33,316 nucleotides of DNA from Sphaeroforma arctica JP610 (lineage: Eukaryota; Opisthokonta; Ichthyosporea; Ichthyophonida): NCBI RefSeq assembly GCF_001186125.1, contig NW_014040114.1, forward strand, positions 25,540 through 58,855. Reading direction: 5' to 3'. Numbering within the stretch: position 1 is the first letter of the stretch; each line of letters begins with the position of its first letter. A program made the position numbers and the translations under genes. Positions 12,351-22,339 of this stretch are shown here, in pieces. The notes under the pieces are model-generated. The model had not been told where the DNA came from. It saw nothing but the letters and a program-made list of their open reading frames with translations, and did no database searches.

Positions 12351-13610
12351 ATGCCAACAGCAACCAGAGCAGGCGTGTATGAAGGTGAAGGGGGAGGCAC
12401 TAGCGCAGATGGTGCGGGTGACAGCCCAGTAGGAGGACAAATCCAGGCAGTGGCTCAAGCCAATCAACACCTGCTGGGGTGCCCATACAGTCATCAGCCA
12501 TGCGTCTATAAATAGGCAAGAGCATTTGTCAAGGCAACTTTGTCCTGGCTAGTAGGTTTGAAAATAAATTAGAACAAACAGTACCAGTAAACACCGCGAG
12601 TCTACACAAGATAGAGTAGGCATTCATGACCAGCAACCAGAACGTCGCATGCCATTGGTAGATGCGGAATTCAGAAAGGGATACGATCAAGCTATCAATG
12701 ACTGCGGTGACGATGAGGAGGATGAAGTAATTGAAATCAATCAGTACATCAGCGAGTTAGAGCTCATGCCTTCACGCTTCGGTGATAGGGTTAATGAACC
12801 TGCATTATCGAAACTGCTAATGACCTCAAATTTTTTTTTTTGAAGTTACCAAGAGATATTCAGAAACACATATCACAAAGTAATACAAGGATCCTGAGCA
12901 ATTCAAAAAAACTGTTTTTGACAGACTCAGACACCGTCCGGTAGGCTATCTGTTAGATAAATTTCTCAATGACTCGGAGAACAAGGCACTGTGTAGCGTA
13001 GTGGTACGCACAGAGCGATTGCATAGAACGGTGCAAGAGTTAGGGGAGCTTTATCGAAACACGGACAAAGAGCCCATACACACGCAAATCCCCAAGGTAG
13101 TGAAATACCAGGCCCTCATGTAATATGTACACAGCAAGGAAAAGTGGACGCAATCATCAAAGCAGACAAACTGCCTGATGGAAGTGACGGGCACTTATCA
13201 GATATGAAACATACTGTGTTCCATTCTCTTACTGAAGCAACCATGAGAGCAGCAGCCAAGGTATAGGCAGACCCTATGTACAGAGAGCGCAAGAGATATA
13301 ATTCTCACGCGGCCACGCACAGCCAGCCTCAGAATGCCACCACCAATACAATCAGACGTCACAAACCAGACAATGGCGCACCGAAACAAACCAAACCAAT
13401 AAGACAACCCCAAGAGAAGAAAGGGGTGAGAATATGTGCATGTCCTTATTGTAATGTGTCACCAACCCCACATTGTTTTAGTCAATGTCCCATGAAGGTA
13501 TCAAATCAGAACAAGAAGGTGGAGGAGCATGTCCAGAACGATATGCAAGTAGCTAGACTATCCATTACATCCGGGAAGGTGGAAGAGACAACAGATAGCG
13601 ATGAGTCCTA
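12351..13610 (+). pseudogene. gag: gag of copy B (fossil)
   Basis: The start ATG at 12351 (MPTATR...) is chosen because copy A has the same N-terminus at its own gag. Next comes an acidic conserved segment (MPLVDAEF...NDCGDDEEDE, from 12649), shared with A. Near the C-terminus the zinc knuckle CPYC-X6-H-X4-C is encoded at 13441-13488, preceded by a basic region with KKGVR. Gag forms the particle and binds the element's RNA. The X6 spacing is longer than the classical X4 and is shared with copy A. The gene is broken in several places. Confidence 0.75.
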
Positions 13611-13635
13611 AAACAACTGGTGGGCGGAAGCAAAC

Positions 13636-14210
13636 ATGATTGACCTGGCTGACAGGCTAAATGTAAATAGAGACGAAGAAACGTTGTTAATAAATACAAA
13701 TGATATAAATTAACAACCTTATCCTTACTTCTCGCACCACGAGACCAAAGATTACACATTGACATACAAATCAATGGCAACACATACAACGCCCTGGTAG
13801 ACCCGGAGCACAACGCTCATGTATGGACAAAAGTATAGTAACTGAGAGCTAAATCTATCAGTCAGAGAACAGCCGGGTTACATACAACTAGCACAAACAG
13901 ATGCTAGGATACAAAAAACAGGCCCAACCCAAGTATGTGACATTAGCTATGGAAGCAGAAAAACCTCTCAGTGTTTTGGAGTTTTGTACCTACCAGACAA
14001 GAAGGCACCAATACTTCTAGGTATGGACATACTTCCATACATAGGTATATACATAGCAGGATAAAAACAATTGACCTATTACAACAGATGCGAAATGGGA
14101 ATCACTACTTTACTTACTTCCCCAGAGTATGAACAAGAAGGTTTCAGAGAGTCACTTGCAGACCTCTTAGATAACAACGCGAACACACCTCCTGACGTAC
14201 ATTGCAACCT
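13636..14210 (+). pseudogene. aspartic protease region of copy B (fossil)
   Basis: Starts MIDLADRLN like the protease region of copy A, and shares its blocks (HIDIQINGNTYNAL, APILLGMDILPYIG) in the same order. In the family the protease cuts Gag and Pol after particle assembly. The region is decayed, and identity rests mainly on the alignment with the better-kept copy A. Confidence 0.65.
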
Positions 14211-14212
14211 AT

Positions 14213-14903
14213 CAGGCTCTACAGTCACAGTACCTGCAAATAAAATTAATGTCAGTCAAATGAGGCTGCCAAAGTCACTTTGTACCGCACAAGTATATAC
14301 CGCAAATAGATGAAAACGTGAAGAGGTGGCTTACAGGTGATCACATATACAAACGAACTACACCAACAACGGTGAACTACCTTTGTTATTAAAGGGTGCA
14401 CATGACCAAATAAATGTCTTCAAGAAAGTCAGAACATGTTACCAGGCTCTACAGTCACAGTACCTGCAAACAAAATTAATGTCAGTCAAATGAGGCTGCC
14501 AAAGTCAACTTTGTTCTGCACAAGTATATCCCGCAAATGGATGAAAACGTGAAGAGGTAGCTTACAGGTGGTCACATATACAAACGAACTACACCAACAA
14601 TGGTGAACTACCTTTGTTATTAAAGGGTGCACATGACCAAATATATGTCTTCAAGAAAGTCATAATATGTTACCAGGCTCTACAGCCACAGTACCTGCAA
14701 ACAAAATTCATGTCAGACAAATGAGGCTGCCAAAGTCAACTTTGTACAGCACAAGTATATCCCGCAAACGGATGAACACATGAAGAGGTGGCTTACAGGT
14801 GGTCACATATACAAACGAACTACACCAACAACGGTGAACTTACCACTGTTATCAAAGAGTGCACATGACCAAATATATGTTCTCAAGAAAGTAAGAACAT
14901 GTT
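14213..14903 (+). repeat. three tandem copies of a 230-bp protease-RT spacer
   Basis: The block beginning CAGGCTCTACAGTCACAG occurs at 14213, 14443 and 14674. Each unit runs through ACAAACGAACTACACCAAC and ends near AAGAACATGT. Copy A has this spacer once, so the array arose in B or its parent. Units are similar but not identical, so it is not recent. The segment normally joins the protease to the N-terminus of the reverse transcriptase. Confidence 0.92.
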
Positions 14904-15990
14904 TAAACTTATGTGAGATCAAATACCAATATGAACAACATGAATGCGTGCTACCAAAAATAAAGGAAGTACTACACAACCTACAAGGAACACGATACTT
15001 CTCAAAGATAGATCTCACGGGTGGGTTTCACTATTTCTTAGTAGACGAAGCAAGCCAACACCTCTTCACGTTATCTTGGAGAGGAGCGCAATACTCATTC
15101 AAGTCAGCGCCATTTGGCCTACACTCACTCACTGTACAATTTCAGATAGTCATTGCAAACTTGTTCATAGATATCGAATGAGTGCAAGTGTATGTAGATG
15201 ACATAGTCATTGCAAGTCTTACAGAAGAAAACACCGCAAGACATTTCGTGGAGTAATCAAACGGTTGAATGGAGCAAATTTCCGACTCGATCACAACAAG
15301 TGTGTCTTCGAGGTCAAAGTGGTCAACACTCTAGGTGTGAAAGTCACCACACAAGGATTCAAAGCGGATCCTGAAAAAACCACAGAAAAGAATGATGAAC
15401 TGGCCACTACCCAGAACGAAACGAGATCTGCACCAAGCGGTGGAACTCGCGAACTATATGCGCGACCATGTCGCCAACTTTGCCCACACAAATAAACAAT
15501 TGCGGAACATAATGAAAGGAAAAATAAACAAGAACATATCCATATTATAGACACCGAAACTCAAAAAGAAATTGGAAGAATTCGAAGAAGCCATCGCATG
15601 TTCAGCGACACTAGCTTACCTTGTTGATAGGGTACCGTTCCAAATTATGAACGATGCTAGTGACTTCGGCATATGAGGATGTTTATTTCAAGTCATCGAT
15701 GGAGTCAGAAGAGCTATTCTCTCCAAAAGCTTGAACCCAGCCCAACAAAGCTATGGCACAAACACGAAAGAGCTACTAGAACTGGTATACAACCTGGAAC
15801 ATTTCTCTGAGTACATCAATGGAAAGAACATAACGTTGTGGACAGATCATAAATCGCTCACGCAAATGAACAATCAACAGACGTTACACCCAATGCTAGC
15901 CAAATGCATTCCCCCACCACTTCTCCATCATACATGTCCCAGGGAAGGACGACCAGATGGCAAATATGTTGTTGCGTCTACGCGAAGACA
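14900..15990 (+). pseudogene. pol: reverse transcriptase and RNase H of copy B (fossil)
   Basis: Reverse-transcriptase blocks appear in family order: RTCLNLCEIKYQYE near 14895, YFSKIDLTGGFHYF near 14996, FTLSWRGAQYSFKSAPFGLH near 15068, and the YVDD catalytic box at 15191-15202. RNase H follows, with NPAQQSYGTNTKELLELVY near 15736 and LWTDHKSLTQM near 15837. Together they copy the RNA genome to DNA and degrade the RNA strand. The order and sequence match copy A. The region is broken in several places. Confidence 0.85.
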
Positions 15991-16149
15991 CATTAATACT
16001 AAAAGTCCGAAGCATTACAAGACGCGAACAAAACAACACACAGCAGCCAAAAGTATACCACCTTGGAAAGAAACATGCCCATAACCATATCAGCTATAGC
16101 CTGGATGGTACACCCCAGATTCTACAAAGAAGCTTAAAGACGGTTTGGG

Positions 16150-16440
16150 AAATTCACAGTAGATTTGATTGTATCAGCACACAATGCACACACAGATAAA
16201 TACTATACCAAAGAACAGAATGTGCCCTACAGAGTGGGCACAGGAAAAGAATGCATGGGCGAACCCACCATGGGAACTCATACCTGATGTCCTTGACAAA
16301 GTCATTGAAGAGGCAACCAGCATCACGATATTTGTACCATACTACCCCTGATGCAACGTGGTTTCCAAAATTCTTGTCTTTACTAGTAGAATACCCGATG
16401 CTAGTGGGAAACACAAATAATACGTTCCTTAAAGAAGGTA
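16150..16440 (+). pseudogene. Dam-like (N6-adenine methyltransferase-type) domain in copy B pol
   Basis: After RNase H a segment with FTVD at its start, an A/S-H-N-A-H-T-DKYY block, then AWANPPWELIPDVLDKVIEE (NPPW at 16262-16273) and SITIFVPYYP is encoded. This is the layout of phage-type DNA N6-adenine methyltransferases (Dam, PF05869-like): 'D..AS..N....YY......W....NPP(Y/F/W)......LVP.....WF'. DIRS retrotransposons are known to carry such a domain; in a Ty3/gypsy pol between RNase H and integrase it is unexpected. The same segment stands at the same place in copy A. The assignment is by eye, and whether it was ever catalytic is unknown. Broken, like the rest of B. Confidence 0.55.
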
Positions 16441-16559
16441 CGAAAGCATGTGGCAAGACCCCATGGCGTGTCACATTGGTCGCAAAGATAGGAGTGAAAC
16501 CTCCACACGTTGACTCAACGCAGGAACAACCTGTCATACACATTTCAGCACCACAAACA

Positions 16560-17600
16560 GTTAACTCTGGAGATGCATCACCTGAAACAGAATACGAGAC
16601 ACGTGTCAACATTATCGAACAATACCACAACCTGGGATATTATACCGCTGAGAAAATGGTCAACATGTTGCAAGCTGATACATGGACGTGATTGGCCACA
16701 AATCCAACAAGAAGAATGCGTACTATGTTTCAAAAATGATACACAAAAAGGAATTCCATCCCTTTCAATCAATCCCAGCCACATTTCCATGCGACAGAGT
16801 CCAAGTGAATACTATTGGGCCACTACTGGACTCAACAGAGGACACACATATGTGTTAGTATGGTTATATGTGCACTCATCATATGTTATACTCAAACTAA
16901 TGGTGGACAAATCAGCGACTATTGTAGCACGTACGCTGGCACCAACCATGTGTGAGCATGGGTTCCACTGAATATGCTATTGACATATTTTCAAAAGTCG
17001 TTTAACAAGCGCCGACACAACACCTGTTCTCTCGCCCGTACCAACCTAAAGTCTTAGGTGCGAACGAGTGATCACATAGAGACCACATGCCACTGTTACA
17101 GAATTTCGTTGAACAAAACCCAGGTAACTGGTGTTTACGACTTCCCTTTGTACATTTGGGCCACAATCTGTGCACCTCAAGAAGATATAAGTCACCGAGA
17201 TTTAATGTGTACTTCGGTCGCAGACGGAATCAATTCTAGGACTACAACACACCAGTGACCGCACCCAGTATAACAGCATCATGGGAAGAGTAACTGAAGA
17301 GTCTAGAAAAAGGCAATCAGGCCACAACTAGATTCTAATACTGCGCAATATCAAGAGAAGATGCGCGAAGCATATGACCAAAAATACCAAAAGAAGTATA
17401 TACACTTCCAGGAAGGGGACATTGTCATGGTCCGCTATCAAGGTTAAATGAACAAGATGACAGCACTATATGATGTACAATACAAAATAGTATGCAGGGA
17501 GGACAACAGGTATTTTGTCTGTGACCTTGGTGGGACTGAAGCCACCGAATATCCTAACTCGGTCAGTGATGAGCCGGAAGCATTTACTTCCAACAATCAC
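16560..17600 (+). pseudogene. pol: integrase of copy B (fossil)
   Basis: The N-terminal zinc-binding region begins near VNIIEQYHNLGYYTAEKMVN (about 16603). The catalytic core is recognised by LNRGHTYVLVWLYVHSSYVI (about 16831-16890) and TIVARTLAPTMCEHGF, both near-identical in order to copy A. A GPY-type C-terminal region near 17450-17560 (YKIVCREDNRYFVCDLGGT) follows. Integrase inserts the cDNA into host DNA. It is decayed, and identification rests on alignment with A. Immediately after this tail the element is interrupted by copy A. Confidence 0.75.
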
Positions 17601-17771
17601 GTACAACCAACCGAGGAGACTCAGTTCTCCTCGATAGATACTATGAGTACCTATTGCATGGGACAGATGGGGAGCGTACCTGGACGCATGAATCAGACAT
17701 CGCAGATGCTGATGTTCATACATTATACTGTGAACGCACTCGACGCACACGAAGGCGATCATGGCTTTCAC
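17601..17771 (+). other. end of pol and start of 3' untranslated region of copy B
   Basis: This stretch matches copy A's sequence at about 18560-18720 (inverted), for example GGACGCATGAATCAGACATC near 17685. It ends at 17771 in TCAC, where copy A begins. The continuation resumes at 26415. Confidence 0.8.
17768..17771. repeat. left target-site duplication (TCAC) of copy A
   Basis: TCAC immediately precedes the terminal TGTAG of copy A's left LTR. The same four bases follow its right LTR at 26411-26414. Four to six bases is the usual duplication size for Ty3/gypsy integrases. Confidence 0.88.
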
Positions 17772-18096
17772 TGTAGAGTATGGAGAGTAGCTGAAAGGTA
17801 CGAGACAATTGGATACAATAGACCTCTTCTCAAGTACGGTTATATCAGCTAGGAAAAGTCCCTAGTCTGAGAGAACCGAGCTGAGTCTTTATTTGTGTTT
17901 TCACTAGACTCAGGGGCTACTTGAGTGTTTTCTCACACGCGGGAGTCCCGGTATATCTGACCGGTTCTACCAATAATATTTCTGATGACTCTAATATCAG
18001 AAATATTCCAATCCTAATTCCAAAACTCAGTATTTGATTATTCTGGGTTTTGGGATTTGGATTGGCTTTTTTATAATCTGGTCCCTAGATGCTACA
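17772..18096 (-). repeat. 3' LTR of copy A
   Basis: 325 bp, reading TGTAGCATCTAGGGACC at its 5' end on the minus strand and ending TACTCTACA. The terminal five bases form the inverted pair TGTAG/CTACA. It is a direct repeat of 26086-26410. Confidence 0.95.
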
Positions 18097-18109
18097 GCCC
18101 CCAAACCTT
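18097..18109 (-). promoter_or_regulatory. polypurine tract of copy A
   Basis: On the minus strand AAGGTTTGGGGGC stands directly before the 3' LTR. A G-rich purine run here is the usual primer for plus-strand DNA synthesis. Copy B has GTTGGAGGGC at the same place (26831-26840). Confidence 0.7.
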
Positions 18110-18655
18110 GTGCTTCTTAGCCTGCGTAGGAGTAGAAAGTGACATCTTACAGTACTAGATTATCTAGAGGTTGGTGTTTATATACAGGAAAAAACTTGTC
18201 CCTTAGGGGGCATAAGATGAAAAACCTGCCACCATTATCTATTACATATTACCGATTATTTAAATTTATACTATAGCAGGAATCCTCTACCTCGCTCATC
18301 GGAGTCAGTCTTGATCGGTGCTCTCGGTTGATTTCAACTTGGCTTAGGAAAACGTATCTCAATGGTGGCTCTCAGCCGAGTCTCTGGTCCTAGTCCTTCT
18401 GGTGTGTGGGGGGAGCATGCTTCTAGGCGAGAAAAATGGGAGTGTCCTGTGGTATCAGTGACGTGCTTAGGTCCCCCGCCTCGTGCGTTGTCTGTGCCTC
18501 GCTGATCTTTCAGCAGTTCTCGTTGTCGCTGGCTTCTTTGGCCTTGACTGCCTTCTTTTACGTCTTCGACGTTAACGGTTTGTTGTTATGACATCAGCAT
18601 CTGCGATGTCTGATTCATGCGTCCAGGTACGCTCATCATCTGTCCATTGCAGTAG
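18110..18655 (-). other. 3' untranslated region of copy A
   Basis: About 0.5 kb between integrase and polypurine tract. It is well conserved with copy B's matching stretch (26415-26844): GGTGGCAGGTTTTTCATCTTA and CCTAAGCCAAGT occur in both. No envelope-like frame, membrane segment or other gene is visible. Conservation may reflect common descent only, or a packaging or RNA-processing signal. Confidence 0.7.
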
Positions 18656-19741
18656 TTACTCCAGGGATCCATCACCTCGGATGGACGGCCTGTCGTCGAC
18701 TATCGACAAGAACTGAGTCTCTTCGGTTGGTTGTACGTGATTGTTGGAAGTGAATGCTTCCGGAGCACTGGCCCTTTTTATGAGGCCAAGTAGCTCATCA
18801 CTGATCGAGTCAGGATGTTCGGGGACTTTAGTCCTATCAAGGCTACAAACAAAATACCCGTTGCCCTCCTTGCATACTATTTTGTAGGGTCCGCCATTTG
18901 GTGCTGTTAACTTGTTCATTTCACCTTGATAGCGGACCCTGACAAGGTCCCCTTCCTGGAAGTTCACATACATCTGTTGGTATTTTCGATAGTATGCTGC
19001 TCGCATCTTCTCTTGATACTGTGCAACATTGCTCTTTAGTTGTGGCCTAACGGCTGCTTCTGGATTTTGCAGTCGCTCTTCCCAAGATACTGTTGTACTG
19101 GGTGCGGTCACTGGCTCATTGTAGTCAGTAAGTTGATTTTGTCTGCGACCAAAGTATACATTAAAGCGTGGAGACTTGTGTCTTCTGGATGTACGCAGAT
19201 TATGGCCCATCTGTACGAATGGAAGTCGTGAACACCAGTTACCTGGATTCTGTTCAACGAACTTCTGTAACAGTGGCATGAGGTCTCTATAAGATCGTTC
19301 GTTCGCGTCTAAGACTTTAGGTTGATACGGCCGAGAGACTAAGTGTTGCATTGGCGCTTGTTCAACAACTTTCGAGAGTATGCTGATAACATATTCCGTG
19401 CCTTGATCCGTTTGTATGATTTGTGGGAATCCATGTTCACACATAATTGGTACCAGTGTGCGTGCTATAGTAGCCGCGGATTTGTTCATCACTGGACGTA
19501 AAATGACGTATGATGAGTATACGTCAAGGTATACTATCACGTATGTGTGTCCTCTATTGGAATCCAATAGAGACCCTATGGTGTCCACTTGGACTCTGTC
19601 GCTTGGATATGCGACTGTAATTGATTGTAAGGGGTGAAATCCCTTCTTGTGTATTTTATTTTTGAGACATGGTATACATCCGTCAATGAACTTGTGTACA
19701 TGGTGTTGGATGTCAGCCCAGTGATGTCCATCTGTTTGCAA
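18656..19741 (-). pseudogene. pol: integrase of copy A (fossil)
   Basis: A 361-codon open frame holds most of a Ty3/gypsy integrase, which inserts the cDNA into the genome. CIPC (residues 22-25) is the cysteine half of the HHCC zinc domain; the histidine half lies just upstream, to about 19830. The catalytic triad is D53 (VQVDTIG), D112 (QTDQGTEY) and E148 (ANERSYRDL), an exact D,D(35)E spacing. A GPY module (NGGPYKIVCKEGNGYFV, from residue 282) closes the C-terminal part. No chromodomain is visible in the tail. It is preceded by the Dam-like segment and followed by an untranslated region. This is the best-kept frame in the window. Confidence 0.93.
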
Positions 19742-19939
19742 CTTGTGTACTGTCTCCTCTAATGTCCCAAGTTGTGGTATTGCTCAATGATGTTGACATG
19801 TGTCTCATATTCTAATGCCTGGGGTGCGTCTCCAGTGTGAACTGGTTCTGACGCTGCAACGTGTATGGCGGGTTGTTCCCGCGTTGAATCGAAGTATGGA
19901 GACTTAGCTCATATCTTTGCGACTAATGTGACACCCCAT

Positions 19940-20260
19940 GGGGTCTTGCCGCAAGCTTTCTTGCCCTCTGTGAGGAACGTGTTGTTAAATTTTTCCACTA
20001 GCATCGGGTCTTCTGCTAGTAAAGACAAAAAATTTGGAACCCACGAGGCATTGGGGTAGTATGGTACACATATCGTGATGCTAGTTGTCACTTCAATGAC
20101 TTTGTCAAGGACATTAGGTATGAGTCCCCATGATGGATTCGCCCATACATTAACTTCTTGCGACCATTTTTGTTTTAGCGCATTCTGTTCTTTGGTGTAG
20201 TATTTATCTGTGTGCGCATTGTGTGCTGATGCAAACAGATCTACTGTGAACTTCCCAGAC
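19940..20260 (-). pseudogene. Dam-like (N6-adenine methyltransferase-type) domain in copy A pol
   Basis: On the minus strand this stretch encodes, in order, FTVDLFASAHNAHTDKYY, a segment with W before WAN-P, the LIPNVLDKVIE helix, SITICVPYYP and WVPNFLSLL. The set D-(L/F)-A-S..N....YY, NPxW, then a hydrophobic strand ending in VP and a W is the layout of phage-type Dam methyltransferases. The same set stands at the same place in copy B. It lies between RNase H and integrase, where most Ty3/gypsy elements have only a short linker. Activity cannot be judged from fossils. An alternative is an unrelated linker that resembles Dam by chance, which its length and motif order make less likely. Confidence 0.6.
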
Positions 20261-20289
20261 CCTCGTTCCGCTTATTGGTAGAATCTGGG

Positions 20290-21562
20290 ATGTAACATAT
20301 AGTCTATAGCCGAGATGGTTATGGGCATGTTCGTTTCCAAGGTGGTGTACTCTTGGCTATTATGTGTTGCCTCATTCGCATGTTGTAATACTTTTGACTC
20401 TTTGTTACTAAAAGTATCTTCATGTAGACGTGACAACATATCTGCCATCTGGTTGTCCTTGCCTGAGACATGTATGATGGAGAAGTGGTGGTGGAACGTT
20501 TTTGTTATCCACTTGGCTAGCATTGGGTGTAACGTCTGTTGACTGTGCATTTGCGTGAGCGCTTTGTGATCTGTCCACAGTGTTATGTCCCCCCCCTTTG
20601 ATATATTCGGAGAAATGTTCCAGGCTATATACCAGTGCTAGTAGCTCTTTGGTATTTGTGCCATAGCGTTGTTGTGCTGGATTCAAGCCTTCTGAGAAGT
20701 AGAGAATGTCTCTTCTGACTCCATCAATGACTTGGAATAAACGCCCTCCTATGCCATAGTCACTAGCATCGTTCATAATTTTGAACGGTACCCCATCAAC
20801 AGGGTATGCTAGCGTCGCTGAACAAGCAATGGCTTCTTTGAGTTCTTCCCACTTCTTGATTAGTTTCGGTGTCCATAACATGGATGTGTTCTGGTTCATT
20901 TTTTCTTTCATTAGGTTCCGAAAGTGTTTCGTTGTGTGGGCAAAGTTGGGGACATGGTCTCGCATGTAATTTGCTAGTCCCACTGTTTTGTGCAGATCTC
21001 TTTTTGTTCTGGGTAGTGGCCAGTCCATCATTCTTTTCTGTTTCTCAGGGTTTGCTTTGAGGTCCTGTGTGGTGACTTTCACCTCAAGAATGTTGACCAC
21101 TTTGACCGCAGAGGCACACTTGTTGTGATTGAGTCGGAAGTTCGTGCTGTTTAGTCGTTTGATTACTTCGCGAACTGTCTTGCGGTGTTCTTCTTCTGTA
21201 AAACTCGCAATGACTATGTCATCTACATACACTTGCACTCCTTTGATATCTATGAGCAGATTTGCCATGACTCTCAGGAATTGTGATGTGAGTGAGTGTA
21301 GTCCAAACGGCGCCGACTTGAACGAGTATTGCGCTCCTCTCCACGAGAACGTGAAGAAGTGTTGGCTTGCTTCGTCTACTAGGAAGTGGCGAAACCCGCC
21401 TGTGAGATCGAGCTTTGAAAAAAACTGCGCCCCTTGTTGGTTGCGTAACACTTCCTTTATTTTTGGTAGCACAAACGTGTCTTGTTCATATTGGTAATTG
21501 ATCTCACGTAAGTCTAGACAGGTCCTGACCTTTTTTGAGTAGACCTGTTTAGTCATGTTCAC
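20290..21562 (-). pseudogene. pol: reverse transcriptase and RNase H of copy A (fossil)
   Basis: A 380-codon frame (21562-20420) carries the Ty3-type polymerase: RTCLDLREINYQYE (residues 13-26), FFSKLDLTGGFRHFLVDEAS with catalytic D52, FSWRGAQYSFKSAPFGLHSL, and VYVDDIVIAS with D114 and D115. The connection domain leads to RNase H, with NDASDYGIGG (D265) and GTNTKELLALVYSLEHFSEY (E306). The RNase H end runs on toward about 20290. In the cell it converts the packaged RNA into double-stranded DNA. The protease region lies upstream and the Dam-like segment downstream. Broken overall. Confidence 0.93.
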
Positions 21563-21716
21563 CTGTTGATAACAACGGTAGGTTCACCGTTGTTGGCTTG
21601 TCGCGTTTGTATATATGGCCATCGTGAAGCCATCGTTGCACATTCTCATCTGTTTGTGGAATGTATTTGTGCGGAACAAAGTTGACTTTAGCGTGCCTCA
21701 TTTGTCTGAATTTGAT

Positions 21717-22331
21717 TTAATTTGCAGGTACTGTGACTGTAGAGCCTGGTAGGTTGCAGTGAACGTCAGGAGGTGTATTCGCGTTGGTGTCCAGGAGGTC
21801 TGTAAGTGACTCTCTGAAACCTTCTTGTTCATACTCTGGGTCCTCTTCATGTGGTGTGAGGAGCGATTCCCATTTTGCATCTGTTGGTATTAGTGGATTG
21901 ATTAAACCCGCTATATACATACCTATGTATGGTAGAATATCCATACCTAGAAGTATTGGTGTTTTCTTTTCAGGCAAGTCCAATACTTCAAAACACTGAG
22001 AGGTCTTTCTGCCTCCGTAGGTAATGTCGCAAACTTCTGTTGATCCAGTGCGTTGTATTCTTGCATCTGTTGGTGCTAGTTGTATGTAACCCAGTTGCGC
22101 TCTGACAGAAAGATATAGTTCTGATCCTACAGTTTTGTCCATACATGAGCGTTGTGCGCCAGAGTCTACTAGTGCATTGTATGTGTTACCATTAATTTGT
22201 ATGTCAATATATAACCGTTGGTCTCGTGGTGCAGGAAGTAACGATAAAGGTTGATAATTTATATCATTTGCATTTATTAACAACGTTTCTTCATATGTAA
22301 ATCCATTGAGTCTGTCAGCCAGGTCAATCAT
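21717..22331 (-). pseudogene. aspartic protease of copy A (fossil)
   Basis: A 204-codon frame. YNALVDSGAQRSCMD (residues 51-65) has the DSG active site of retroviral-type aspartic proteases, and ILLGMDILPYIG (residues 126-137) is the flap-side hydrophobic-G-M-D box. The C-terminal third (YEQEGFRESLTDLLDTNANT and on) is a linker toward the reverse transcriptase. The start MIDLADRLNG is shared with copy B, but in life the protease was probably part of a longer gag-pol product, so the ATG need not be its start. Confidence 0.88.
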
Positions 22332-22339
22332 GTTTGCTT

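Noticed and set aside
18110-18655. Possible envelope gene after integrase
   Set aside because: No open frame of useful length, signal peptide or membrane segment is present in either copy. The block is untranslated.
21129-21497. A 122-codon plus-strand frame
   Set aside because: It is the antisense shadow of copy A's reverse transcriptase, which has clear catalytic motifs on the minus strand.
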